This document shows positions 14,432 through 22,309 of a stretch of DNA of 50,185 nucleotides, piece by piece; positions within the stretch are counted from its first letter, which is position 1, and each line of letters opens with the position of its first letter. The notes under the pieces were generated by a model. The model searched no databases and was not told where the DNA came from. It saw nothing but the letters and a program-made list of their open reading frames with translations. Source of the stretch: Thermanaerothrix sp. (GTDB taxonomy: Bacteria; Synergistota; Synergistia; Synergistales; Synergistaceae); contig JAOACP010000008.1 of NCBI GenBank assembly GCA_026417795.1, positions 15,047 to 65,231 on the forward strand, written 5' to 3'. A program made the translations under genes and the position numbers.

Positions 14432-15937
14432 CTACACGGACTCCACGATCTCCGGGGCAAGGCCGGAGAACTTCCTCAAGTGCTCCTTGCGCTCCCGCCT
14501 TAGGGACTCTATGGCCTTAACGTACTCATCCCGTCCCATGTGGGTCACCGGAAGGTACTGCTCATCGTTGGGAAGCCCCAGCGACTGGGGCACCTCGTAG
14601 CCCAGAAGGTCGTCATACCGCCATGAGAAGCTGTCCCGCAGAATCCCCTCGATGCAGGCGAAGGTGACCTCCGGCGATATGTTGGCCCCGTCCTTGCCGC
14701 CGACCCGCCCGGTGTTGAGCAGGTAGCACCGTATCCCCGGGTTGTCCCTCAGTATCTGGAGGAACCTATTGCCGTTCATGTGCGGGTTGTCCACAACGAA
14801 CGGGTCAAACCCCACCACCCGCTTCGCCTGCCCAACCCTGGAGGGGTCCTCGGCGCTGGTTATGGTGGACTCCCCTAGCATGAAATAAGCCGCCGCCTGC
14901 TCCGGGCTGCTAAGACGCCCCACCGGGGGCATGTCGTAGCGCCGCATGTTGAAGAAGATCATGTCCACCTTGTCAAGGTCTATGCAGTCCGACGTGTTTG
15001 GTATGGCGTCCCGGGGAACGATGGCCCGGCCGTTGGTGGAGATGGCGTGGTTGTCGAAGTTAACGTTGCCGTCGTCATCCACCCAAACGTTCTCTATAAC
15101 CGCCCTCAGGTCCCTTGCGGCGCTGAGCAAGGGCTCCTGCCTGGTCACGTTGTCGGTCTTTATGTAGAAATTGCGCTCCGAGCCAAAACACCTGCCGTCG
15201 GACAACAGGAAGTTGATGTCGTCCTGGAGCACCTCCACCCCCTCGGGGCTTTTAAGGCCGAAGTCCGCGGTGGTGATGGTGGTCTTTCCTGTGCCGGAGA
15301 GGCCAAATATGAGCATCCCCTTCCTCTCCAGCTCCCCGTTCCTTTGGATCGTAACCCTCTTGCTTCCCGCGTGAAGCCCCAGCCCCCGCATTTCCTCCCG
15401 CACCATGTGCATGACCATCCGCAAGGTGGCCATCTTCGTCTCCCCGTAGTAATCGCTGCCCAGGATGTAGGTCACCCTGTGGCGGGGCATAACAAATACC
15501 TTACGCTGGTGCCACTCGGGGACAACCACGGTGGTGACGTCGGAGAAATCGTCGTCCGCCTGGGGGAAGAAGTTCTCGTTGAACATGTGGGCCAGCCGGG
15601 AGTAGCGGCGGGTGACGTACAGGTTGGCCTGTATGGGCAACCCATAGGGAGAGCCAACCCGGGCGGTGACCCGGATCAGCTGCTGCCAGCGAAGGTATGC
15701 CCATACCTCCTGCAGCATCCGCAGGGAGTTCTCATCAAGCTCGTACAGGATCTCCGTGAAAGGGGCGCTTCTGGAACGCACCCTGGTGACGTACAGGGCG
15801 GACCCCTGGTTGTTCGGGATCCCTTCCCACTCGGAGATCCGCCTCAGCTCATCCGATGTAAGATCCCGGAGCAGGCTCCTGCAAACGGGCCTTCGAAGCA
15901 TCTCCTGAACCGCCATGCCCTCCAAGTAGTTCTCCAA
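14432..15937 (-). CDS. pckA: Phosphoenolpyruvate carboxykinase (ATP)
   Basis: The product has 501 residues from TTG 15937, which follows GAGAGGAGAGG at good spacing. The longer frame to 16033 has no SD. The kinase-1a P-loop GLSGTGKTT lies at about 212-220, VEVLQDDINF and FNENFFPQADDDF are also present, and a conserved MLGESTITSAEDP segment follows. It interconverts oxaloacetate plus ATP with PEP, CO2 and ADP in the cytoplasm. In fermenters it often runs toward oxaloacetate, conserving energy. It is somewhat shorter than typical 520-540-residue enzymes. It is monocistronic, ended by the hairpin at 14371-14400. Confidence 0.92.
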   Translation of the reverse strand: MENYLEGMAVQEMLRRPVCRSLLRDLTSDELRRISEWEGIPNNQGSALYVTRVRSRSAPFTEILYELDENSLRMLQEVWAYLRWQQLIRVTARVGSPYGLPIQANLYVTRRYSRLAHMFNENFFPQADDDFSDVTTVVVPEWHQRKVFVMPRHRVTYILGSDYYGETKMATLRMVMHMVREEMRGLGLHAGSKRVTIQRNGELERKGMLIFGLSGTGKTTITTADFGLKSPEGVEVLQDDINFLLSDGRCFGSERNFYIKTDNVTRQEPLLSAARDLRAVIENVWVDDDGNVNFDNHAISTNGRAIVPRDAIPNTSDCIDLDKVDMIFFNMRRYDMPPVGRLSSPEQAAAYFMLGESTITSAEDPSRVGQAKRVVGFDPFVVDNPHMNGNRFLQILRDNPGIRCYLLNTGRVGGKDGANISPEVTFACIEGILRDSFSWRYDDLLGYEVPQSLGLPNDEQYLPVTHMGRDEYVKAIESLRRERKEHLRKFSGLAPEIVESV

Positions 15938-16097
15938 CGTAAGACCTCTCCTCTCTCTGGTCTTTACCTTTACATAACCCCAAAATGAGGCCAGACGGTT
16001 TTCCCGCCCGCAGGGCCCCAATGGGCGGCTCAATCTTAATTCACCGGGCGGATGTTCGCAATAAAAGGGGGGGCAGCTTAAACAAGGACAGGCCAGC

Positions 16098-16121
16098 TAT
16101 TAAAATATTAAAATATTAAAA
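16098..16121. repeat. Three tandem copies of TATTAAAA
   Basis: A perfect 8-bp unit is repeated three times in an otherwise G+C-rich gap (16034-16247) upstream of pckA. It may be a promoter UP-like or regulator-binding region. The TTGTTT and TATTGC boxes nearer pckA are only weak promoter matches. Confidence 0.8.
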
Positions 16122-16148
16122 TCTAATCCACCCCAAAGCGCAAAGGCG

Positions 16149-16176
16149 GAGGCCCAAGGGAACTCCCCTGGGCCTC
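16149..16176. terminator. Hairpin downstream of pcp
   Basis: GAGGCCCA and TGGGCCTC arms with an extra GGG/CCC inside form a stem of about 11-12 bp. The T-run on the minus strand is weak (CCTTTGCGCTTTG). Confidence 0.5.
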
Positions 16177-16247
16177 TCAACGATGACGCAAAGGTTTAAA
16201 ACCGTCCCCCGGTGGCTTAACCCTAAGGGGGAGGGATCCTCAACCTA

Positions 16248-16901
16248 TCAACACTCCCTGCCGCCGCTGACCCTAAGATCCAGCCGGTTGTCCAACACCG
16301 CCTGCGCCGCCGTGGCAAGCCCCTCGACCGTACACTCCAATGACATGCTCGGCTGCCCAGGGAACCTCACCGCCTGCTCCGGAAGGTACGGTATATGAAT
16401 AAAACCGCCAATACGCCCCTTACCCTCCACGTCAAGATGCCTCATAAGACCGTAGAAGAGATGATTGCAAACGAAGGTACCCGCGGTATTGGATACCGAG
16501 GCGGGGATGCCCTTGGACCTCATGGCCTGAACCATGGCCTTTATTGGGAGGCTCGAAAAATAGGCGTTGGGCCCCGTTGGGTCGATGGGTTCATCCACCG
16601 GCTGGTTCCCTTCGTTGTCCTTTATCCTGAAGTCGTCCACGTTGATCGCCACCCGCTCAGGCGTTATCTCAGCCCGGCCCCCCGCTTGCCCCACACATAT
16701 AACCGCAAAGGGGTCCAGGTCCTCTATGGCCTGCACAACCCGATCCACACACTTAACCCGCACCGTGGGTACCTCCAGCACACAAATCCTGGCACCCCCT
16801 AAAACCCGGCCATCCAGGGCTTTTACCGCTTCCAGGGCGGGGTTAACCGCCTCCCCACCAAAAGGATCAAAACCGGTCATCAAGATTGTCTTCATCTTCA
16901 C
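16248..16901 (-). CDS. pcp: Pyrrolidone-carboxylate peptidase
   Basis: The C15-family cysteine peptidase has 217 residues from GTG 16901 (GGAGG at 9 nt); ATG 16895 is an alternative. The N-terminus ILMTGFDPFGG is diagnostic. The catalytic residues are Glu in GGRAEITPERVAIN, Cys in TAGTFVCNHLFYG and His in GGFIHIPYLPEQ. It removes N-terminal pyroglutamate from peptides in the cytoplasm. It is last in the order crp-like, DUF969, DUF979, pcp. That association suggests the membrane pair imports or exchanges pyroglutamate or pyroglutamyl peptides. Confidence 0.93.
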   Translation of the reverse strand: MKMKTILMTGFDPFGGEAVNPALEAVKALDGRVLGGARICVLEVPTVRVKCVDRVVQAIEDLDPFAVICVGQAGGRAEITPERVAINVDDFRIKDNEGNQPVDEPIDPTGPNAYFSSLPIKAMVQAMRSKGIPASVSNTAGTFVCNHLFYGLMRHLDVEGKGRIGGFIHIPYLPEQAVRFPGQPSMSLECTVEGLATAAQAVLDNRLDLRVSGGREC

Positions 16902-16935
16902 GTGACGATACCTCCACGAAAGCAAGATGCCCCGC

Positions 16936-17847
16936 CTAAAAGGCCAGGAAGTACATGAGGGTTACGTTGGCCGCCAACATGAACAACGCCACCGGCACCT
17001 GAGCCTTGATCACCCCGTTCTTGTCCTTTAGCTCCAAAAGAGCCGCCGGCACCACGTTAAAGTTTGCCGCCATGGGGGTCATGAGGGTCCCGCAGTAACC
17101 GGACAGCATGCCTATGACCCCCACCACGGAGGGGTCCGCACCCAAAGAAACCACCATAGGGATACCTATCCCCGTGGTAATCACCGCAAAGGCGGCAAAG
17201 GCGTTGCCCATAACCATGGTGAAGAGCGCCATCCCCACGCAGTAGGCCACCACCGCCAGCAGGGGCCTTCCGGAAGGGACCACCGACGACACCATGCCGG
17301 CAACCACGGCCCCCACGCCGGCCTTGTCAAACAAAAACCCAAGGGCCGCAAGAAATTGGGAAAGTATGGCAGACCATCCTATGGCATCCATAAGACGCCG
17401 ACCCTCTTCCACGGAAGCGTAAGGCCTCTCCCGAAGCATGAGCAGCGCCAAGATAAAGGCCGCCACGGTACCAACGCCAAGCCCCACCAGCGCTCCAAGA
17501 TCGGTGAGCTTTGCCACCAAAAAGGTCACCAAGGGAATGCACAGGGCTGGGATGAATATGCGGTTACCAAGCTTACGGGCCGCCTCCATCTTCTCCTCCC
17601 GGCTCTTCTCAGGATAGGAACCACGGCCCATTAGGTTGAAACTTCCTATCAAAGCCAACACAACCACCATAAGCCCGATCACCCCAGGGGGGACCAGCCC
17701 TCCCAGCAAAAACGTAAGCCCGTAGACGAACCAAAACATGCCGGTGCCAAGCCTTTTGGGGTTACCCCTGTCCATAAAGGACCTACCAGCGAAGACCAAC
17801 AGAATAAGACCCGCCAGGATGTACAGGTGATCCACCGACGGCTTCAT
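16936..17847 (-). CDS. DUF979 family membrane protein
   Basis: The 303-residue polytopic protein has about nine or ten hydrophobic segments, including a Gly-rich core (VVAGMVSSVVPSG) and GYCGTLMTPMAANFNVVPAALLEL near the C-terminus, a layout reminiscent of ion-coupled organic-anion permeases. The family is known to pair with DUF969 and with pcp. Its start overlaps the DUF969 stop by 4 nt (ATGA), so the two are probably subunits of one transporter. The substrate is unknown; pyroglutamate or its peptides is inferred from pcp 34 nt downstream. Confidence 0.88.
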   Translation of the reverse strand: MKPSVDHLYILAGLILLVFAGRSFMDRGNPKRLGTGMFWFVYGLTFLLGGLVPPGVIGLMVVVLALIGSFNLMGRGSYPEKSREEKMEAARKLGNRIFIPALCIPLVTFLVAKLTDLGALVGLGVGTVAAFILALLMLRERPYASVEEGRRLMDAIGWSAILSQFLAALGFLFDKAGVGAVVAGMVSSVVPSGRPLLAVVAYCVGMALFTMVMGNAFAAFAVITTGIGIPMVVSLGADPSVVGVIGMLSGYCGTLMTPMAANFNVVPAALLELKDKNGVIKAQVPVALFMLAANVTLMYFLAF

Positions 17848-18527
17848 TCAACCTCACCTCCCCTTGAAATCCCCGCAGCAGACGAGCGGTCAAACAGGCT
17901 GAACCTGACAAACGCCGCCACAAAGGCACAAACCGCGGTGGGAACGGCGTACATTCCCATCTTCATAAGGTCCACCGGATGCCCCGCCTGATCCATGACC
18001 CCCTTTATGAGAAGAAGCCCTCCGGAGGCTATGAATATGAGCTGGCCGAAGAAGTTACCGTAGTTCTCCGCCGAGGCCGCCATCGCCCTGACCTTATCGG
18101 AAAGCTGGGGGATCAAAGATCCATCCTTAGCCAGGGCCCCCTCCGCCATGGGAGCCACTATGGGCCTTACAAAGGTCGGATGCCCCCCCAGCTGAAGACC
18201 CAGCGCACAGGTAAGCTGACGGAACAGCATGTAAAGCAGCATGACCCGACCAGCGGTGGCACCCCTGAGGGACGACACGAACCTCTCTGCCTGTTCCCTC
18301 AGCCCGTGCCTCTCCAATATCCCGATCACAGGAAGCGTAAGCACGAAGAGGGACATGTACCGGTTCGTCACAAAGGCGTTACCCAGCGCCTCCAGTATCT
18401 CCCAAACCCCCATATGGGCCACCAGTCCAGTGGCCACTCCGGCCCCCAACACAACCAACAGGGGATTAAGACGAAGGCTCAACCCCAAAACCACTATCGC
18501 AACGCCCACAAGCTTCAACAAAGCCAT
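17844..18527 (-). CDS. DUF969 family membrane protein
   Basis: The 227-residue polytopic protein begins with two hydrophobic helices (LLKLVGVAIVVLGLSLRLNPLLVVLGAG) and has LQLGGHPTFVRPIVAPMAEGA in the middle and a charged C-terminus. The start at ATG 18527 follows a G-run. It lies 36 nt after the Crp/Fnr-type regulator and overlaps DUF979 by ATGA. DUF969 and DUF979 together resemble the two halves of a single larger permease split between genes. Function is unproven. Confidence 0.88.
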   Translation of the reverse strand: MALLKLVGVAIVVLGLSLRLNPLLVVLGAGVATGLVAHMGVWEILEALGNAFVTNRYMSLFVLTLPVIGILERHGLREQAERFVSSLRGATAGRVMLLYMLFRQLTCALGLQLGGHPTFVRPIVAPMAEGALAKDGSLIPQLSDKVRAMAASAENYGNFFGQLIFIASGGLLLIKGVMDQAGHPVDLMKMGMYAVPTAVCAFVAAFVRFSLFDRSSAAGISRGGEVE

Positions 18528-18563
18528 CCCCCCCTATAAAAACAACACAAGCGCAGCAAAGAG

Positions 18564-19250
18564 CTACCTGACCCCATCCCTTAACCTCATAAGGGCTTCC
18601 ACATCCGACACCACAAGCTCCCTTCCCCTTCTCTCCACCACCCCTTCCCTCTCAAGCCTCTTCAGAACCCTTGCCACGGTAACCCTTGAACACCCTATGT
18701 TGGACGCCAGCTCCTGCTGGGTCACCGACACGGCCATTCGGCTAACCTCCGATGGCTCCAGGCAGGAACAGAGCCGAAGCAACGCCTCGGCCACCTTCCC
18801 ACCGGCGTCATTGAACGCGCTGTTGGCCAGCTGCAACGCCACTATCCTGAACTTACGGGTCATGCTGTGGATGAAGAACCGATAAGCCTCCGGCCTCAAC
18901 TCCAAAAGGCTCTGAACTTCACGTAACGGCACATAGGCCACGCTGCTGTTCCTTCTGGCGCAAAGCACGTATGGGAAGGATCCCCCGTCCAAGAGATCCA
19001 TCTCCCCAAAGATCTCGCCAGGCCTTAAAAAATACAGCAGTTTCTCCTTACCCCCAGAACTCACCATGGACTTTGAAACGCACCCCTTCACCACCACCCC
19101 CATGGAGCTGGCAGCGAATTCATGATCCACGGAACTGCCCCGCCGATACTCCCTCAGCACACCTAAGGGGGCCACCTCTTCCAGGAAAAAACGCCTCATC
19201 CTCTCCTGGCTCAACTGGTCAAAGAGGTCCGAATATATGGATCCATCCAT
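18564..19250 (-). CDS. Crp/Fnr-family transcription regulator
   Basis: The product has 228 residues from ATG 19250 (SD GGAGGTG). An N-terminal cyclic-nucleotide-binding-like beta roll (about 20-130) includes LYFLRPGEIFGEMDLLDGGSFP. A C-terminal winged HTH includes VTQQELASNIGCSRVTVARVLKRLEREG. There is no N-terminal Cys set for an Fnr iron-sulfur cluster. It is first in an operon with DUF969, DUF979 and pcp, and probably controls that operon. The effector is unknown. Its own leader has a strong terminator-like hairpin (19279-19332). Confidence 0.88.
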   Translation of the reverse strand: MDGSIYSDLFDQLSQERMRRFFLEEVAPLGVLREYRRGSSVDHEFAASSMGVVVKGCVSKSMVSSGGKEKLLYFLRPGEIFGEMDLLDGGSFPYVLCARRNSSVAYVPLREVQSLLELRPEAYRFFIHSMTRKFRIVALQLANSAFNDAGGKVAEALLRLCSCLEPSEVSRMAVSVTQQELASNIGCSRVTVARVLKRLEREGVVERRGRELVVSDVEALMRLRDGVR

Positions 19251-19278
19251 TGCAGCACACCTCCGGGGCCAAAGAATC

Positions 19279-19332
19279 AAAAATAAAGAAGGGGGCAACG
19301 GTTGTGAGGAATATACACAAACCGCCGCCCCC
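19279..19332 (-). terminator. Leader hairpin with T-rich tail before the crp-like gene
   Basis: GGGGGC (minus strand, from 19332) with an inner CGGTTTGTG pairs with CACAACCG and GCCCCC. The stem is about 15 bp with small internal mismatches, followed by TTCTTTATTTTT. The distance to the crp SD is only about 15 nt. It could be an attenuator or an upstream terminator. The rest of the 19251-19574 gap shows a duplicated GGCAGCCA (about 19490-19505) and no clear promoter or ORF. Confidence 0.65.
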
Positions 19333-19508
19333 GATCTGTATCGGAGGATACAAAAAACCACCCCTGGAACAACCATGCCGAAACCCTAAGGAACATCCCA
19401 GGATGGACAAAAATAATTACCATTCTAAGCCACCCTGACTTTGAAACTAACCTAACTCCCGCAGCAGACCTAAAACCCAAGCCCTACCAGGCAGCCAGGC
19501 AGCCAACA

Positions 19509-19549
19509 CAAAAAACAAGGCCCCGCTGCCACTCCGCGTCAACGGGACC
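19509..19549 (-). terminator. Terminator after DUF502 gene
   Basis: GGTCCCG and CGGGGCC arms (one G-T wobble) are followed on the minus strand by TTGTTTTTTG, just downstream of the DUF502 stop. Confidence 0.7.
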
Positions 19550-19574
19550 TAATAACAGCAAAAAACAAGACCCC

Positions 19575-20201
19575 CTACTTCAACCCCAGGGATATTATCC
19601 TTGAGAACGCCGCCTCCGGCGACATGTCGGACTTCCTCACCTTGTCCTCCGGGAAGAACAACACTATCCCAGACGTGGGGTTGGGGCTCGTGGGCATGAA
19701 AAGCGTCAGCATCACCTTGCCGTCCGGAGCCATCTCCCTCTTGGTGACGAAGGCAAGCACATGACCCTCCCCAACGGGAACCTCCACCACCCCAAGGTAC
19801 ATGTCCTTGGAACCTTTGTTGGTGAACCGATCCACCAGATCCCGCATCACCTTGTACCAAGAACCCACCATGGGAAGGGCCGCAAGGAAACGGTCCACCC
19901 GGGTCATGAACCACTTCTCCTGGCGCCTTATCTTGTAACCACCGTAAAACACCAGGGATACGGTGAAGAACATTATCCCAGCCGTGGCCTCCACCGAGTT
20001 GGTGAGCCCAAAAAGCCACACGAAGAGGGCCTCCACCGACTTGAACACGAAGTTCAAGACAAGAAAGGTCACTATCAGCGGGAAGAAGACCATAAGGCCG
20101 GTGCCGAAGGTCTTGGCCGCGGACGTGACAAAAAGCCTGACCCTCAAAAGAAACCTCCTAAGCCCCCTTCCGCCTGACCTCACGCCGTCGGACGAAGACA
20201 A
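19575..20201 (-). CDS. DUF502 family inner-membrane protein
   Basis: The 208-residue protein has two strong membrane helices, about 33-55 (TGLMVFFPLIVTFLVLNFVF) and about 70-90 (AGIMFFTVSLVFYGGY), with a basic N-terminus. The cytosolic domain that follows has the family pattern LPMVGSWYKVMRDLVD and a Gly/Pro-rich SPNPTSGIVLFFPEDKV. DUF502 proteins are widespread and of unknown function. It is transcribed alone and divergently from plsC, with an intergenic region of 89 bp. Confidence 0.88.
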   Translation of the reverse strand: MSSSDGVRSGGRGLRRFLLRVRLFVTSAAKTFGTGLMVFFPLIVTFLVLNFVFKSVEALFVWLFGLTNSVEATAGIMFFTVSLVFYGGYKIRRQEKWFMTRVDRFLAALPMVGSWYKVMRDLVDRFTNKGSKDMYLGVVEVPVGEGHVLAFVTKREMAPDGKVMLTLFMPTSPNPTSGIVLFFPEDKVRKSDMSPEAAFSRIISLGLK

Positions 20202-20227
20202 CCCAATCCCCCCAACCTCGAAGAAGC

Positions 20228-20233
20228 TATAAT
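20228..20233 (+). promoter_or_regulatory. Candidate -10 box for plsC-like gene
   Basis: A perfect TATAAT lies 58 nt before the plsC start. There is no convincing -35 box. Confidence 0.35.
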
Positions 20234-20290
20234 CACATCACCAGCTCCATATACTACACCCAAAAACCAGACGAGGGGGACCCGAAAGAC

Positions 20291-20902
20291 TTGAAAGACA
20301 TCTTCTACCTCATCACCCGGTGCGCCCTTTGGCTTTACTTCAAGCTCTACCACCGCCTCACCGTGGAGGGCCTTCACAACATACCGCAGGTCAACGTCAT
20401 CGTGGCCCCCAACCACTGCAGCTACCTCGACCCCCCCGCCGTGGGAACGGCCTTCCCACGGAAGCTAACATCCATAGCCTGGGAAGGCCTTTTCAAGTCC
20501 AAGGCCTTCTCCATGCTCATAACCGCCTTGGGGGCGGTCAAGGTCTCCCACGAAGACGCAAGACGGGCGGCGGCGATTCTCAAGCTGAGCGTGGAACTCC
20601 TACGGTCGGGGCATGACCTCATGATCTTCCCGGAGGGACAGCGCAGCCCCACCGGAGAGCTCCTGCCCCTGGAAGGAGGGGTGGCGCTGATGGCCCTCAA
20701 GTCCAACCGACCCATAGTGCCGACGGTCATCAAGGGCTCCTTCGAAGCCCTGCCGCCTCACCGTAAGTTCCCCAGGCCAAGGAAGATAACCATAAAATTC
20801 CTGCCCCCCATATGGCCCCCCTCGGACGAGTCAAAGGACCCAAAGGCGCTGCGGGAGGAGATGCTTAAAAAGCTGGAGGAAGCGCTGAGGGCCGGGGCGT
20901 AA
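20291..20902 (+). CDS. plsC: 1-acyl-sn-glycerol-3-phosphate acyltransferase
   Basis: The 203-residue PlsC-family acyltransferase starts at TTG 20291 with an upstream GAGGGGGA. Motif I is NHCSYLDP (catalytic His and Asp), motif III is FPEGQRS, and motif IV is IVPTVIKGS. It acylates lysophosphatidic acid at the membrane to give phosphatidic acid. The N-terminal hydrophobic/aromatic stretch FYLITRCALWLYFKLYHRL may be a membrane-associated helix. It is a single gene whose stop codon lies in the loop of a strong terminator hairpin. Confidence 0.92.
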   Translation: MKDIFYLITRCALWLYFKLYHRLTVEGLHNIPQVNVIVAPNHCSYLDPPAVGTAFPRKLTSIAWEGLFKSKAFSMLITALGAVKVSHEDARRAAAILKLSVELLRSGHDLMIFPEGQRSPTGELLPLEGGVALMALKSNRPIVPTVIKGSFEALPPHRKFPRPRKITIKFLPPIWPPSDESKDPKALREEMLKKLEEALRAGA

Positions 20903-20913
20903 CGCCCCGGCCC
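20889..20913 (+). terminator. Terminator overlapping the plsC stop
   Basis: The 11-bp perfect stem GGGCCGGGGCG/CGCCCCGGCCC has the TAA stop in its 3-nt loop, followed by TCTGTGTG. It may also stop transcription of the convergent Mo-hydroxylase operon. Confidence 0.75.
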
Positions 20914-20939
20914 TCTGTGTGCACGCCGCCCTTCCGGAT

Positions 20940-22295
20940 TTACCGGTGGGACAGCTCGTCGAAGAAGCGCCTTACCAGGTTGGAGGTTATCCTCTTCCGG
21001 TAGGAGGGGCTCTTCCTGGGGTTCACCTCGTCGTAGGCCGCTGAGGCCGCAATCTCCGCGGCGGCCTTGAGGTCCTTGCCTATGACCGCCTCCTCGGTCT
21101 TCACCAGCCTCATGGGCAGCGGAGACATGCTCCCCGCCGCAAGCCGGAAGGCCTTGACCGCCCCGTTCTCCTCCTCCAGGTACATGGCGAGGCTCACCCT
21201 GGAGAGGGTAAGGGCCTTCCTCGACCCCCGCTTGAAGTACCGCTGCACCGACCCCTTGGGCGGAACCGGGATCTCTATGGACTCCAGGATCTCCCCCGGC
21301 TCACAGGCGTTCTTGCGGTAGCTTGGCATGAACTCCTTAAGCGTCATGGTCCTCATCCCCTTGGCGGAGGCAAGACGCACCTTAGCGTCCAGGGCGAGGA
21401 GTATCACCGGAAGGTCCGCCGCGCCGGAGGCGTTGGCCAGGTTGCCGCCTACGGTGGCCCGGTTCTGGATGGCGGGAGCGCCGCTCCTTGCGGAAGCCTC
21501 AACCAGCGCCGGCAGGTACTCCCTGGCCACGGAGCTCCTTATGATCTCACCGTTGGTGGTGCAGGCCTTTATGCGTATCACCGCCCCCTCCACCTCTATG
21601 CCGTGGAGCTCCTTAACACCGAAGAGGTCGATCACCTTCTGGGGCTCACCCTTGCCGTTCTTGATGTCCGGCAGTATGTCCGTGGCCCCCGCCAGGATCT
21701 TGCAGTCCCCGTGCTTAGACAGGATCTCAAGGGCCTCGTCGAGGCTCTTGGGCGAGAAGAAGCGCCCCGCCTCTTCCCCGCTGAAACGGGGCTTATCTGA
21801 CCCGCAAAGGCTCTTCCTGGGCTTGAAGGTCTTGGTGTATCCAAGGCGCACCGCCTGGTCCACCGCCTTGTAGATCCTCTCGTAGCCGGTGCAGCGGCAC
21901 AGGTTGCCCGACAGGGCCACCTTGATCTCCTCCAACGTTGGCTGCTGGTTCTCCTCCAGCAGGGCCCTGGAGGCCATTATCATGCCGGGGGTGCAGAAGC
22001 CGCAGTGGACCGCCCCCTGTTCCACAAAGGCCTTCTGAAGCTCGTCGGGGTTCTCCTCCCCGCCAAGGCCCTCCACGGTCAGTATCTCGCTGCCCGCCGC
22101 CTGCATGGCGGGCACGCAGCAGGCGTTCACCAGAAGACCGTTCATGATCACCGAACAGGCCCCGCACTCGCCCTCTCCGCAGCCCTCCTTGGTACCCGTG
22201 AGGTTGAGATCCTCCCGGAGAACCTTAAGAAGAGGCCTTAAGGGGTGAACGTCCGCCTCCATAACCTTGCCGTTGACGGTCATCTCTATCTTCAT
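20940..22295 (-). CDS. Mo-hydroxylase fused 2Fe-2S and FAD subunit
   Basis: The product has about 451 residues from ATG 22295 (GGAGG upstream). The N-terminal half binds two 2Fe-2S clusters: Cys39/44/47/59 in KEGCGEGECGACS, and Cys98/101/133/135 in CGFCTPGM and CRCTG. The second half is the FAD domain, with AGATDILPDI and ATVGGNLANASGAADLP. It passes electrons from the molybdopterin subunit to FAD and an external acceptor. It follows the molybdenum subunit gene directly. This two-gene layout contrasts with the fused FeS-Mo enzyme just upstream and the three-gene enzyme at 44677-48459. Confidence 0.9.
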   Translation of the reverse strand: MKIEMTVNGKVMEADVHPLRPLLKVLREDLNLTGTKEGCGEGECGACSVIMNGLLVNACCVPAMQAAGSEILTVEGLGGEENPDELQKAFVEQGAVHCGFCTPGMIMASRALLEENQQPTLEEIKVALSGNLCRCTGYERIYKAVDQAVRLGYTKTFKPRKSLCGSDKPRFSGEEAGRFFSPKSLDEALEILSKHGDCKILAGATDILPDIKNGKGEPQKVIDLFGVKELHGIEVEGAVIRIKACTTNGEIIRSSVAREYLPALVEASARSGAPAIQNRATVGGNLANASGAADLPVILLALDAKVRLASAKGMRTMTLKEFMPSYRKNACEPGEILESIEIPVPPKGSVQRYFKRGSRKALTLSRVSLAMYLEEENGAVKAFRLAAGSMSPLPMRLVKTEEAVIGKDLKAAAEIAASAAYDEVNPRKSPSYRKRITSNLVRRFFDELSHR

Positions 22296-22309
22296 AGCCC
22301 TATACCCTC

